Positions 34,469 to 43,036 of a stretch of 64,000 nucleotides of DNA are shown here, one piece after another. The stretch comes from CAZJFH01 sp964545205 (GTDB taxonomy: Bacteria; Pseudomonadota; Alphaproteobacteria; Rhodospirillales; Magnetospirillaceae). Below the pieces are notes generated by a model, which searched no databases, was not told the origin of the DNA, and was given only the letters and a program-made list of their open reading frames with translations. The stretch lies in NCBI GenBank assembly GCA_964545205.1, contig CAZJFH010000014.1, positions 20,537 through 84,536 of the forward strand, written 5' to 3'. How positions within the stretch are numbered: position 1 is the first letter of the stretch; every line of letters begins with the position of its first letter. The position numbers were made by a program, and so were the translations under genes.

Positions 34469-35416
34469 CTAGCCCTGGCTCTCCGGCGACTCGGCCTCGC
34501 CCTCGACGCCCGGCGGCTTCTCGGTCTGCGACAGGCTGCGCAGATCGAAATAGAGCAGAACCGGCACGCCGACATAGATCGAGGAATAGGTCCCGATCAG
34601 CACGCCGAAGATCATCGCCAGCGCGAAGCCCTCGAGCACCTCGCCGCCCAGGAAATACAGCGCCGTGACCGCCAGCAGGGTGGTGCCGCCGGTCAGCAGG
34701 GTGCGCGGCAGCGTCTCGTTCACCGACAGGTTCAGCAGGTCGAAGATCGACAGCGCCTTGTACTTGCGCATGTTTTCGCGAACGCGGTCGTAGATCACCA
34801 CCGTGTCGTTGATCGAGTAGCCGGCGATGGTCAGGATCGCCGCGACGATGGTCAGATCGAAATTCAGCCCCAGGATCGAGAAGAAGCCGAAGGTGGCGAC
34901 CACGTCGTGGAAGGTCGCGACCAGCGCGCCGACCGCGAACGGCCACTCGAAACGCAGCCAGATATAGGCGGCGATGGCCAGGATCGACAGGCTGACCGCC
35001 CAGACCGCATCCTCGCGCAACTGCTCGCCGACCTTGGGGCCGACGAATTCGGTGCGCCGGTACTCGTAGCCCTCGCCCAGGGCTTGCTTGATCGTCTCGA
35101 TCGCCGCCGCCTGCGCTTTCTCGTCGCCTTCCTGGCGCTGCACCCGGATCAGCACGTCGTTGGGCGCGCCGAAGGTCTGCAGCGCCACCTCGCCGACGCC
35201 CAGCCCCGAAAGCCGCTCGCGCATCTTCGCGAGGTCGGCCGGGCCAGGGGTCTCGACCTCGATCAGGATGCCGCCGGCGAAATCGATGCCGTAATTCAGG
35301 CTGCGGGTGCCCAACGAGACGATCGAGCCGATGATGATGATCGCGGTGATCGCGAATGCGATCACGCGCTTGCCGAGGAAGTCGATCTTGGTGCCGTAGG
35401 GAAGCCGGATCAGCAT
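34469..35416 (-). CDS. secF: Protein translocase subunit SecF
   Basis: A 315-residue SecF with six predicted transmembrane helices, a first periplasmic domain (YGIDFAGGILIEVETPGPADLAKMR...) and the conserved segments LRFEWPFAVGALVATFHDV and AGYSINDTVVIYDRVREN. Forms the SecDF complex that uses proton flow to pull proteins out of SecYEG. Ten bases after secD. Confidence 0.96.
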   Translation of the reverse strand: MLIRLPYGTKIDFLGKRVIAFAITAIIIIGSIVSLGTRSLNYGIDFAGGILIEVETPGPADLAKMRERLSGLGVGEVALQTFGAPNDVLIRVQRQEGDEKAQAAAIETIKQALGEGYEYRRTEFVGPKVGEQLREDAVWAVSLSILAIAAYIWLRFEWPFAVGALVATFHDVVATFGFFSILGLNFDLTIVAAILTIAGYSINDTVVIYDRVRENMRKYKALSIFDLLNLSVNETLPRTLLTGGTTLLAVTALYFLGGEVLEGFALAMIFGVLIGTYSSIYVGVPVLLYFDLRSLSQTEKPPGVEGEAESPESQG

Positions 35417-35426
35417 GGCGCTACTT

Positions 35427-36983
35427 TCAGATGGGCAGGGCCTGGGGCTTGGCGCGGCGCGCCCAAGCCTGGAGCATCAGTCGCGTGACCCAGATCGCGG
35501 TGAACATCGAGGTCGCCAGTCCGACCGACAGCGTCACCGCGAAGCCGCGGATCGGGCCTGAGCCGAACTGGAACAGCAGCACCGCCGCGATCAGGGTGGT
35601 GAGCTGGGAATCGAGGATCGTGACCAGGGCGCGTTCGAAGCCGGCCTGCATGGCGTTGATCGGCGAGCGTCCCAGCCGCGCCTCCTCGCGCATGCGCTCG
35701 AAGATCAGCACGTTGGCGTCGACCGCCATGCCGAGCGTCAGCACGATGCCGGCGATGCCGGGCAGCGTCAGCGTGGCCCCCAGCGCCGAGAGCACGCCCA
35801 GCAGCATGCCGAGATTGGCCAGCAGGGCGATGTTGGCGAAGATGCCGAACAGGCCGTAGGCGGCGAGCATGAACACGATCACCAGCACCAGCCCGATCAC
35901 CGAGGCGATGGCGCCGGCGCGGATCGAGTCGGCGCCGAGATCGGGGCCGACGGTGCGTTCCTCGAGAATCGTCAGCGGCGCCGGCAAGGCGCCGGCGCGC
36001 AGCAGCAGCGCCAGATCCTGTGCCGTCTGGACCGTGAACTGGCCCGAGATCACGCCGGAACCGCCCAGGATGGGCTCGCGGATCACCGGCGCGCTGATCA
36101 CCTTTTCGTCGAGGACGATGGCGAGCTGGCGGCCGACGTTTTCCTTGGTCACGTCGCCGAAGCGCTTGCCGCCGGCGGTGTTGAAACGGAAGCTCACCAC
36201 CGGCTCGTTGTTCTGGAAACTGGGCTGGGCGTCGACCAGCGCGTCGCCGCCGACTTCGACCTTGCGGCGCACGACGTGGTATTGCGGCCCGGTCGGGTCC
36301 TGCGACGGCAGCAGCATGGTGCCCGGCGGCAGCCGTCCGCGCTGGGCCTCTTCCGGGGTGACCGTCGGGTCCGACAGGTGGAAGGTCAGCTTCGCGGTCT
36401 TGCCGAGCAGGCTCTTGATGCGGCCGGGATCGTCGAGGCCGGGAAGCTGCACCAGAATGCGGTCCTCGCCCTGGCGCATGATCGTCGGCTCGCGGGTGCC
36501 GAGTTCGTCGACGCGGCGGCGGACGATCTCGATCGACTGGTCGACCGCGGCGCGCTGGCGCTCGACCAGCGCCTGCTCGGTGTAGGCCAGGACGGCGGTG
36601 CCGTCGTCGCGCATCTCCACCGTGGTGGCCGGGTCGAGCTGGCGCAGCGCCGCCAGCGCTTCGTCGCGCTTCTCGGGTTCGAGCAGCTTGAGCGTGACGG
36701 TGTTGCCCTCGATGCCGAGGTCGGCGTAGCGCACGCGCTGCTCGCGCATGGCGGTGCGGACGGCGTCGACCAGGCCGGTGAGCTGTTCCTTGACCACCGC
36801 CTCGACCTCGACCTCCAGCAGCAGGTGCGAGCCGCCCTGCAGGTCAAGGCCGAGATTGACCGGCTGCAACCACTCGGGAAGCGCGTCGGCGGTCTGGCGC
36901 GGCAGCACGTTCGGCGCCGCGAACACGATGCCGATCACGCACACGACGAGGATCAGGACGGTCTTCCACGGCGGGTAGAACAT
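35427..36983 (-). CDS. secD: Protein translocase subunit SecD
   Basis: A 518-residue SecD: one N-terminal helix, the large periplasmic P1 domain (LGLDLQGGSHLLLEVEVE onwards, with VDELGTREPTIMRQGEDRILVQLPG), and five C-terminal helices with GMAVDANVLIFERMREE and GFAVTLSVGLATSMFTAI. Works with SecF. The ATG at 36983 was preferred because yajC stops five bases earlier; an in-frame upstream start at 37007 would overlap yajC. Confidence 0.96.
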   Translation of the reverse strand: MFYPPWKTVLILVVCVIGIVFAAPNVLPRQTADALPEWLQPVNLGLDLQGGSHLLLEVEVEAVVKEQLTGLVDAVRTAMREQRVRYADLGIEGNTVTLKLLEPEKRDEALAALRQLDPATTVEMRDDGTAVLAYTEQALVERQRAAVDQSIEIVRRRVDELGTREPTIMRQGEDRILVQLPGLDDPGRIKSLLGKTAKLTFHLSDPTVTPEEAQRGRLPPGTMLLPSQDPTGPQYHVVRRKVEVGGDALVDAQPSFQNNEPVVSFRFNTAGGKRFGDVTKENVGRQLAIVLDEKVISAPVIREPILGGSGVISGQFTVQTAQDLALLLRAGALPAPLTILEERTVGPDLGADSIRAGAIASVIGLVLVIVFMLAAYGLFGIFANIALLANLGMLLGVLSALGATLTLPGIAGIVLTLGMAVDANVLIFERMREEARLGRSPINAMQAGFERALVTILDSQLTTLIAAVLLFQFGSGPIRGFAVTLSVGLATSMFTAIWVTRLMLQAWARRAKPQALPI

Positions 36984-36987
36984 GGGC

Positions 36988-37407
36988 TTACTTGCCTTTG
37001 CCGCCAAGCAGGCTCTTCAGGCCGCCCGACTTCTCGGCCGGCTTGGCCTCGGCGGCCGCCGGGGCCTCGGCCTCGTCCTTGGCGCCGCCGGTCGGCTGCG
37101 TCTTCTGCAGCACGTCGGCGATCGTCGCGCGCAGCACGCGGACGCGGACGTTGTCGGCGATCTCGATCTGGACCTCGTTGTCGTCGAGCAGCTTGGTGAT
37201 TTGCCCGATGATGCCGCCGCCGGTCACCACGCGATCGCCGCGCCGGAGCTGGGTCAGCATCTCGCGGTGCTGCTTCATCTTCTTCTGCTGGGGCCGGATC
37301 AGCAGGAAATAGAAGACGACGAAGATAAGGATGAGCGGCAGGAACGCTTCCAGGCCGCCAGCCGCCGGTGCCGGCGCGGCCTGGGCGTAGGCTGGGGAGA
37401 TCAGCAT
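36988..37407 (-). CDS. yajC: Preprotein translocase subunit YajC
   Basis: A 139-residue YajC: one transmembrane helix (about residues 22-38, FLPLILIFVVFYFLLIRPQQKKMK) followed by the conserved soluble domain (LRRGDRVVTGGGIIGQITKLLDDNEVQIEIADNVRVRVLRATIADV) and an Ala/Lys-rich tail. First gene of the yajC-secD-secF-Mth938 run. Confidence 0.95.
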   Translation of the reverse strand: MLISPAYAQAAPAPAAGGLEAFLPLILIFVVFYFLLIRPQQKKMKQHREMLTQLRRGDRVVTGGGIIGQITKLLDDNEVQIEIADNVRVRVLRATIADVLQKTQPTGGAKDEAEAPAAAEAKPAEKSGGLKSLLGGKGK

Positions 37408-37506
37408 CGGGGACTCCTCAAGGTGTTCGGCGAAGCCAGCCGGGAATATAACGGTGGTTTCCCGACTTGCAAACGCAAACGACCGTCAGGCCCCCCCCGA
37501 TTGGTC

Positions 37507-37836
37507 CTATTCGCGCCGGATCTTCACCGCCGTGCCGTTGGCCGAGACCATCAGCATCGTCTTGCGGTCGCCGCCGATCACCTCGTAGTCGAGGTCGATG
37601 CCGATCACCGCGTCGGCGCCCAGCGCGCGGGCACGGTCCTCGAGTTCCTGCAGCGCCAGCGCCTTGGCCTCGGTGAACAGCTTCTCGTAGCTGGCGGTGC
37701 GCCCGCCGACGATGTCGCGGATGCCGGCGAACAGGTCGCTGAAGACGTTCGAGCCCATGACGGCGTCGCCCGAGACGATGCCGAGATAGGCGGCGATGAC
37801 GCTGCCCTCGATGTTTGGGGTGGTGGTCAGGATCAT
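37507..37836 (-). CDS. YbjQ family (DUF74) protein
   Basis: A 109-residue YbjQ-type protein: MILTTTPNIEGSVIAAYLGIVSGDAVMGSNVFSDLFAGIRDIVGG, then EDRARALGADAVIGIDLDYEVIG, both diagnostic. The fold is a small pentameric barrel, annotated as heavy-metal-binding without firm evidence. Stands alone between yajC and the divergent cyclase gene. Confidence 0.92.
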   Translation of the reverse strand: MILTTTPNIEGSVIAAYLGIVSGDAVMGSNVFSDLFAGIRDIVGGRTASYEKLFTEAKALALQELEDRARALGADAVIGIDLDYEVIGGDRKTMLMVSANGTAVKIRRE

Positions 37837-37928
37837 GGGGCCTCCCGGCGCTGATGCGAACGCGACGACCTTAACTTATTCGGGGGGGCAAGGTACACTG
37901 CGCGCGTCTGAGCGGTCGGGGAACACGG

Positions 37929-38831
37929 TTGAGCATGAGCGGCGAACAAACGAAGCTGGCCATCGCCTTCGCCGACGTGCGCGGCAGCACCGCCATCTAC
38001 GAGATGTTCGGCGACGTGCGCGGGCGCGAGATCACCGGCGGCGCCGTCAACGCGTTCGTCCGCGCCGCCGAATCCCAGGGCGGACGACTGATCAAGACGA
38101 TGGGAGACGGCGCCATGGTGACGCTGCCGTCGGCCCAGGCGGCGGTGCTGGCGGCCATCGCCACCCAGGAGCATCTGCGCGCCAAGCAGGTCTCGATCGG
38201 CATCGGCTTCATGTGGGGCAGCGTGCTCGAGGAGGGCGACGACGTGTTCGGCGACGCCGTCAACGTCGCGGCGCGGCTGTGCTCGCTGGCCAAGGCGGGC
38301 GAGATCCTGACCACCGCCGAGACGGTGGCCGAGTTCCCGTCGGTGCTGCGCGGCGTCACCCGGCATCTCGACACGGTCGAGGTCCGCGGCCGCCGCGAGC
38401 CGGTGCAGATTCACCAGGTCACCTGGGACAGCGGCGACGACGACGAAGGCGGGATGACGGTGATCGCGACCAAGGGCGACCCCGCCAACCTGCGACCGAA
38501 GGCCCTCACCCTGACCGCCGGCGGCCAGGACTACCGGCTGGACGTCGACGCCAAACCGGTGCGGCTCGGCCGCGTCGGCGCCGACATCGTCGTTCCCGAC
38601 ACCCTGGCCTCGCGCCAGCACGCCACCATCGAGCCGTGGCGGGGCAAGTTCATGCTCGTCGACCAGAGCACCAACGGCACCTACGTGACCACCGACCACG
38701 GCGGCGAGACGGTGCTCAAGCGCGAATCGGGCGAACTGACCGAAAGCGGCTGGATCGGCCTCGGCCGCCGGCCCACGCCCGAGAACCCCCACCGCGTCCG
38801 CTTCGTCGTCGATCCCGGCGACGGCCAGTAG
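37929..38831 (+). CDS. Class III adenylate/guanylate cyclase fused to an FHA domain
   Basis: A 300-residue fusion. The N-terminal cyclase domain (about 8-170) keeps both metal aspartates (FADVRGST and KTMGDGAMV) and the transition-state segment VFGDAVNVAARL, so it should be active. The C-terminal part (about 195-295) is an FHA phosphothreonine-binding domain with LGRVGADIVVPDTLASRQHATIEPW and STNGTYV. Presumably couples cyclic nucleotide synthesis to Ser/Thr phosphorylation. The start is TTG 37929 with GGGGA upstream or ATG 37935. No kinase is nearby. Confidence 0.85.
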   Translation: MSMSGEQTKLAIAFADVRGSTAIYEMFGDVRGREITGGAVNAFVRAAESQGGRLIKTMGDGAMVTLPSAQAAVLAAIATQEHLRAKQVSIGIGFMWGSVLEEGDDVFGDAVNVAARLCSLAKAGEILTTAETVAEFPSVLRGVTRHLDTVEVRGRREPVQIHQVTWDSGDDDEGGMTVIATKGDPANLRPKALTLTAGGQDYRLDVDAKPVRLGRVGADIVVPDTLASRQHATIEPWRGKFMLVDQSTNGTYVTTDHGGETVLKRESGELTESGWIGLGRRPTPENPHRVRFVVDPGDGQ

Positions 38832-38834
38832 GGC

Positions 38835-39098
38835 TTAGGCGCAGTCGTCTGGCGCCGGTGCGGGGCGCCTCCGCCCGCGGCGCAGCGACGCGCCGGCGAT
38901 CGCCGCAACCGCCGCCGCTCCGAACGTAACGGCGCAACCGCCGCAATTCACGCAAGCACCGCCGCGACAGGTCTGCGCAAGCTGCTGCGCCGCGCCGAGA
39001 GTGAACGCGCCGGAAGTCCCGTACAGCATTCCGCCGATCGCGCCGCGCAACGACAGGATGCGCGCGGCGAACCCGCGCAGGATCGCCGCGACGTTCAT
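38835..39098 (-). CDS. Small cysteine-rich hydrophobic protein (87 aa)
   Basis: An 87-residue protein with a basic, partly hydrophobic N-terminus and a CxxCxxxCxxCxxC-like cluster in the middle (QTCRGGACVNCGGCAVTFG), followed by a hydrophobic stretch and a basic tail. The cysteines could bind an Fe-S cluster or metal. Start overlaps the stop of the NapH-like gene by four bases (ATGA), so it is the last gene of the sigma-54 operon. No family recognised. Confidence 0.55.
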   Translation of the reverse strand: MNVAAILRGFAARILSLRGAIGGMLYGTSGAFTLGAAQQLAQTCRGGACVNCGGCAVTFGAAAVAAIAGASLRRGRRRPAPAPDDCA

Positions 39099-40048
39099 GG
39101 CAGGAGAGCTCCGGGGGCGGTGAACTCTACCGCGTTGCGCCGCGCGACCGGCCCCCGGGCGTAGGTCAGGGCGTCATGGGGGCAGGCGGCGATGCACTGG
39201 TTGCAGGTCAGGCAGGTGTGGATGCTGAGATCCACTCCCGGACCGCTATGGGCGGCGTAGGCCCCGGCCGGCGCCGGGACGATCGCGCGGGTCGGGCAGA
39301 CCTTGATGCAGTTGTCGCAACTCCGGCATTTCTCCGGCAGGAACCGGACCTTCCAGGTGAACGGCAGGCGCGCCCCGACGGCGTGGACAAGGTTCTGGAT
39401 GGCGCCGACCGGACACAGGAACACGCACCAGCCGCGTCCGCCCTTGATGAACAGGCCGCCGACCACGATCCACAGTAGCGAGACTATGATGTATGTCGAG
39501 GTCAGCGCCGGCAGGAAGCCGCCGCCGAAGCCCAGGCCGATATACTCCATCACGCGGAAATTGCAGTACGAGCAGCCGGCATGCAGTCCCAGAAACGGCA
39601 GCGTCAGATATCCGGCCAGAAAGCCGTAGCGGACGGCGCCCGCATGGACGCGACCGGCGAAGTCGAATTTCAGGCGCTCGGGTACGAAGCGGCCCAGGAA
39701 TTCCGGAAAGGCACCCGCCGCGCAGAGCCAGCCGCAGAACAAAGGCCCGGCGGCGAATGCGATGGCCAGGACGACAAATATGCTGGCGTGGCGCACGTCC
39801 CACTGCATGGTCTCCCAGCGTTCGAGGTTCAGCAATCCGCCGACGCCCATCCTCAGGTTCAGCGAATCGCACAGATTGCCGATGAGGTGCTGATCGTCGA
39901 GGCCGGACACGAACCGCAGCACCAGGGCGCCGGGCGAGTAGAACAGGATGAAGCCGCCGAGATAGGAGGCGTACCGCCACAGCAGGTGGCGGCCGTTGGC
40001 GCGCGCGACGGCGCTGCCGCCTTTCAGGAGGTCGCTGGGATTTGCCAT
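39095..40048 (-). CDS. NapH/NosR-type membrane protein with two [4Fe-4S] centres
   Basis: A 317-residue polytopic membrane protein. About five helices carry CGWLCAAGAFPEFLG and CSYCNFRVMEY and CVFLCPVGAIQNL, the cysteine pairs of the NapH/CcoG/NosR-C group. A C-terminal ferredoxin domain with two full motifs follows (CRSCDNCIKVCP and CLTCNQCIAACP). Such proteins pass electrons from quinol across the membrane, for example in nitrate or nitrous oxide reduction, or reduce metals after uptake. In an operon with a TonB receptor, an electron donor for periplasmic metal reduction or a metalloenzyme is the best inference. Confidence 0.8.
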   Translation of the reverse strand: MANPSDLLKGGSAVARANGRHLLWRYASYLGGFILFYSPGALVLRFVSGLDDQHLIGNLCDSLNLRMGVGGLLNLERWETMQWDVRHASIFVVLAIAFAAGPLFCGWLCAAGAFPEFLGRFVPERLKFDFAGRVHAGAVRYGFLAGYLTLPFLGLHAGCSYCNFRVMEYIGLGFGGGFLPALTSTYIIVSLLWIVVGGLFIKGGRGWCVFLCPVGAIQNLVHAVGARLPFTWKVRFLPEKCRSCDNCIKVCPTRAIVPAPAGAYAAHSGPGVDLSIHTCLTCNQCIAACPHDALTYARGPVARRNAVEFTAPGALLP

Positions 40049-40055
40049 CGTGGCC

Positions 40056-40652
40056 TCAGTGGACGTGCATGGCGCCGTCCGGCATCGGAACGTCGCTGCT
40101 GTGGTCGTGGTCGCCGGCGGCCGCCCCGGCGATGGATCCGTTGACGATGCGCAACGGCGCAACCGCCATCGTCTCGCCGGTTTCCGGCGCAAAGGCGACG
40201 AGACTGCCGTCGCACAGGAGGTGTTCGCGCCGCAGCGCCTCGGGGACCTCGGCGAACAGATAGAAGGTCAGGCGCCCGCCGGGCGGCACCGGCGCGGCGA
40301 CGGCGCGGGTTTCGGCGTCCCAGGTGTGGTTCCGGACCCGCCAATCGAAGAACAGGCGGCAGTCGTCGACGCGCAGACCGATCCGGAGCGGCGCCGTGCT
40401 GGCGTTGGTGACCGCGGTGAAGATGCGGAAGTGCCATGGCTGCACCGCCTTCTTGAGGTCGGTGAAGCCGCCGACGTCCACGGTCGCGGGTTTGCCCGCG
40501 GGGCCGGGGACCGTGAGAGCGACCTTGACCGATTCCCGCCCGGAAACGCTGTGGCCGTAGTAGCCGGCCGCGACCGGCAGGGACAGGCCCGCGGCGAAGG
40601 CAGCCACGGTGGCCAGCACCCGCGATCGCGGCGCGCGGAGGCCTGGAGTCAT
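40056..40652 (-). CDS. Exported protein with histidine-rich C-terminus
   Basis: A 198-residue protein with an N-terminal signal (1-29, VLATVAAFAAGLSLPVAAG) and beta-rich body with two conserved-looking cysteines (DDCRLFFDW, HLLCDGSLV). The last 20 residues contain clustered His, Asp and Met (DHDHSSDVPMPDGAMHVH), typical of copper, nickel or zinc scavenging tails. Placed between a TonB receptor and a NapH-like protein, it is a candidate periplasmic metal carrier. No family recognised. Start two bases after the receptor stop (TGACCATG). Confidence 0.65.
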   Translation of the reverse strand: MTPGLRAPRSRVLATVAAFAAGLSLPVAAGYYGHSVSGRESVKVALTVPGPAGKPATVDVGGFTDLKKAVQPWHFRIFTAVTNASTAPLRIGLRVDDCRLFFDWRVRNHTWDAETRAVAAPVPPGGRLTFYLFAEVPEALRREHLLCDGSLVAFAPETGETMAVAPLRIVNGSIAGAAAGDHDHSSDVPMPDGAMHVH

Positions 40653-40654
40653 GG

Positions 40655-42856
40655 TCAGAACCTCGCCGTCACTTCGCCGAAGAAGGTTCGGCCGGCCGCC
40701 AGGCTGCTCTGGTAGTATTCCTCGTCGAGGACGTTCGTGATCGAGAAGGACGTCGAGATCCAATCGGTGAAGCGGTAGCCGATTTTGGCGTCGGCGACCC
40801 AATGCGCATCGTAGGATCCGTACACGCCCTCGACCACGTCGCGGTTCTCGCTGTCGCCGTGCATGTGGCCGACATAACGGCCGATCACCGATCCCAGCCA
40901 CGGACCCTCGGCGACCTCGATGCCAATGCTGGCCGTGTGTTCGGGCACGTAGGGAACGCGCTTTCCCACCGTCTCCGGCTCGGCGGCGTTCTCGGTGATT
41001 TCGGTATCGGTGAAGGTGTAGTTGGCGAACGCCTTTATGCCGGGCGTGAGATAATGGCTGAGTTCCACTTCGGCGCCCTGGATCACCGCTTGGCCGGCAT
41101 TCTCGCGGGTCGTGTCGCCATTGGCCAACCTTCGCTGGTAGATCAGGTCGCTGAGCCGGTTGTGAAAGAGAGTGCCGGCGATCCAGGTCTGCGACCACAG
41201 GCGCTGTTCGCCGCCGATCTCGAACGAGGTTGTCGTTTCGGGGTCGAGGTCGGGGTTCGAGCCGTTGACCTTGCCCGAGGTCGCGACCCAGGTGGAATAC
41301 ATGTCCGACAAGGTCGGCGCCCGGAATGCCTTGCCGACGGAGCCCCGGACGGTGGTGCCCGGCTGCGGCTTCCATACCAGCGAAGCCTTGGGGCTGAAGG
41401 CGGAGCTGTTCCTGGTTTCGTAGGTTCGGAGAAAGGCCGGATTGATGTACTGCTGCACGACGCCTTCGGTCTGCCAGTAGTCGTAGCGCGCGCCGAGATA
41501 TGCGGTCACCGAAGGCCACAGCGCGATCTCGTCCTGGATGAAGGCGGCATAGATGCTGCTTTCGGCGTCGGCGCGGTAGCGCAGGTTTCCGGTCGCCGAC
41601 TCTCGGCGCCAGTTCGCCAGGTCGTATTCGCGCTTGTTCAGCGTGTTGCGCGAGAACGCCACGCCGGCTACGACGAAATGCCGTTCGAAAAGCGGGAACT
41701 CGATCTGCGTGCTGCCCATCAGGCGATCGTTGGGAACATCGACAAGCTTGCCGCCGCCCCCGGTGGCGGTCGCCGTTGCGCCCGGTGAGACGTACCAGTA
41801 GTTGTTGTCTGAATAAGAGCCGTCGATCTTGAGCATCACGCCGCCTCCGAAGTCATGCTCGAAGGCTGCCGTGTACCGCAGGACGTCCTCGCCGTTGGGG
41901 CCGAAGAGGAAATTGTTCTCCCTCAGACGGATGCGTTGATTGTTGCCGACATCGACGTTGCCGCTGACGACCGGTGCGCCCGCGTTGTCGAGAAGATACG
42001 AGTTGTAGCCCTCGAACGCGGTTTGGTGCTCGTGGTAGCGGACGCCCACGGTCAGCAGCGAATCCTCGGTCAGATCGAGGGTGAAGGTGCCTCCCGCGTT
42101 CTTCTGCCACCAACTGCGGGGCCCCTTGTCGCCGACCAGCCATGCCGGGTCGCCTTCGTCGGTCCGCGTCGGCACCAGGCCGGTGACTGCCGCGCCGGCG
42201 CCCGCCGACGGCTTCTTCACGACGAAGTCCTTGATGTAGCCGTCGCTGGCCTTGTAGCCGGCATCGACCCGCAGCCCGAAGCGGCCGATGCGATCCCCGT
42301 AGGACACGTGGGCGGTCTTGAGATCGTCGCTGCCGTAGCCGGCCTTGGCCGCGAAAGCTCTCTCGTCGGGCGCCTTGGTGATGATGTTGACCGCTCCGCC
42401 CATGGCATTCCCGCCATACAGCGACGAAAACGGCCCGCGCACGACCTCGATGCGCTCGATGTTTTCGGGGTCGATGACCGACCAGTTGATGCCGCCGGAA
42501 AAGCCGTTGTTGATCGACTGTCCATCGACCATCACCGAGGTGCGGTAATAGCCGGGGATGCCGCGGATGACCACTTGGTTGGCCCAGGCGCTGGGCGCCG
42601 CACCGGCGAAGTCGCGGACCAGAACGCCGGGCAGGTCCTTCAGCGCATCGGTGACCTGCTGCACCGGCTTCGACTGCATCTCCGCTTCGGTGACCACGCT
42701 GACGGCGGCCGGCGCGTCGGCGGTATCCATTGCCTTTCGGGTCGCGGTGACCACCACCTCGCCGAGCCGGGTCTGCTCCTCGGCCCGACCGGTGACCGGC
42801 AACAACAGCAACGCCGCGGCTGCCATGCTCGATCCACGCCACCCGATTACCGTCAT
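40655..42856 (-). CDS. TonB-dependent outer-membrane receptor
   Basis: A 733-residue receptor: signal peptide (to about GRAEE), a TonB-box-like LGEVVVTATRK, a plug (about 45-160, with LPGVLVRDF, RGIPGYYRTSVMVDG and NIERIEVVRGPFSSLYGGNAMGGAVNIITK) and a 22-strand barrel ending in the terminal Phe (FGEVTARF). Takes up a scarce ligand, such as iron- or copper-chelates or cobalamin, using TonB energy. ATG 42856 has GGGAGG six bases upstream. The operon continues with the His-rich, NapH-like and Cys-rich proteins and is driven by a sigma-54 promoter. Confidence 0.88.
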   Translation of the reverse strand: MTVIGWRGSSMAAAALLLLPVTGRAEEQTRLGEVVVTATRKAMDTADAPAAVSVVTEAEMQSKPVQQVTDALKDLPGVLVRDFAGAAPSAWANQVVIRGIPGYYRTSVMVDGQSINNGFSGGINWSVIDPENIERIEVVRGPFSSLYGGNAMGGAVNIITKAPDERAFAAKAGYGSDDLKTAHVSYGDRIGRFGLRVDAGYKASDGYIKDFVVKKPSAGAGAAVTGLVPTRTDEGDPAWLVGDKGPRSWWQKNAGGTFTLDLTEDSLLTVGVRYHEHQTAFEGYNSYLLDNAGAPVVSGNVDVGNNQRIRLRENNFLFGPNGEDVLRYTAAFEHDFGGGVMLKIDGSYSDNNYWYVSPGATATATGGGGKLVDVPNDRLMGSTQIEFPLFERHFVVAGVAFSRNTLNKREYDLANWRRESATGNLRYRADAESSIYAAFIQDEIALWPSVTAYLGARYDYWQTEGVVQQYINPAFLRTYETRNSSAFSPKASLVWKPQPGTTVRGSVGKAFRAPTLSDMYSTWVATSGKVNGSNPDLDPETTTSFEIGGEQRLWSQTWIAGTLFHNRLSDLIYQRRLANGDTTRENAGQAVIQGAEVELSHYLTPGIKAFANYTFTDTEITENAAEPETVGKRVPYVPEHTASIGIEVAEGPWLGSVIGRYVGHMHGDSENRDVVEGVYGSYDAHWVADAKIGYRFTDWISTSFSITNVLDEEYYQSSLAAGRTFFGEVTARF

Positions 42857-42889
42857 GTCCACCTCCCTGATCATCGGACATCACGGGAG

Positions 42890-42905
42890 GGCAATAATCG
42901 TGCCA
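42890..42905 (-). promoter_or_regulatory. Sigma-54 (RpoN) promoter of the TonB receptor operon
   Basis: On the minus strand TGGCACGATTATTGCC matches the RpoN consensus TGGCACG-N4-TTGC essentially without mismatch, with correct -24 GG to -12 GC spacing. The predicted start is near 42879, 23 bases before the receptor ATG. An RpoN promoter requires an enhancer-binding activator, none of which is encoded in this window. Confidence 0.85.
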
Positions 42906-42948
42906 GTCATTGCCGGCCGAACGGCCTACTTCCGGGCCGCCGCCGGTG

Positions 42949-42960
42949 AGTCATTTGACT
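42949..42960. promoter_or_regulatory. Palindrome upstream of the sigma-54 promoter
   Basis: AGTCATTTGACT is a perfect 5-2-5 inverted repeat about 50 bases upstream of the -24 element, in the zone where an enhancer-binding protein or a modulator would bind. The binding protein is unknown. Confidence 0.4.
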
Positions 42961-43036
42961 TCATGACCGTGTCAAAACACCGGTCGTCGGCGGAGATAGT
43001 TGGTATTATTGTCTTTCACTGTCCGACCGGCGCCGG

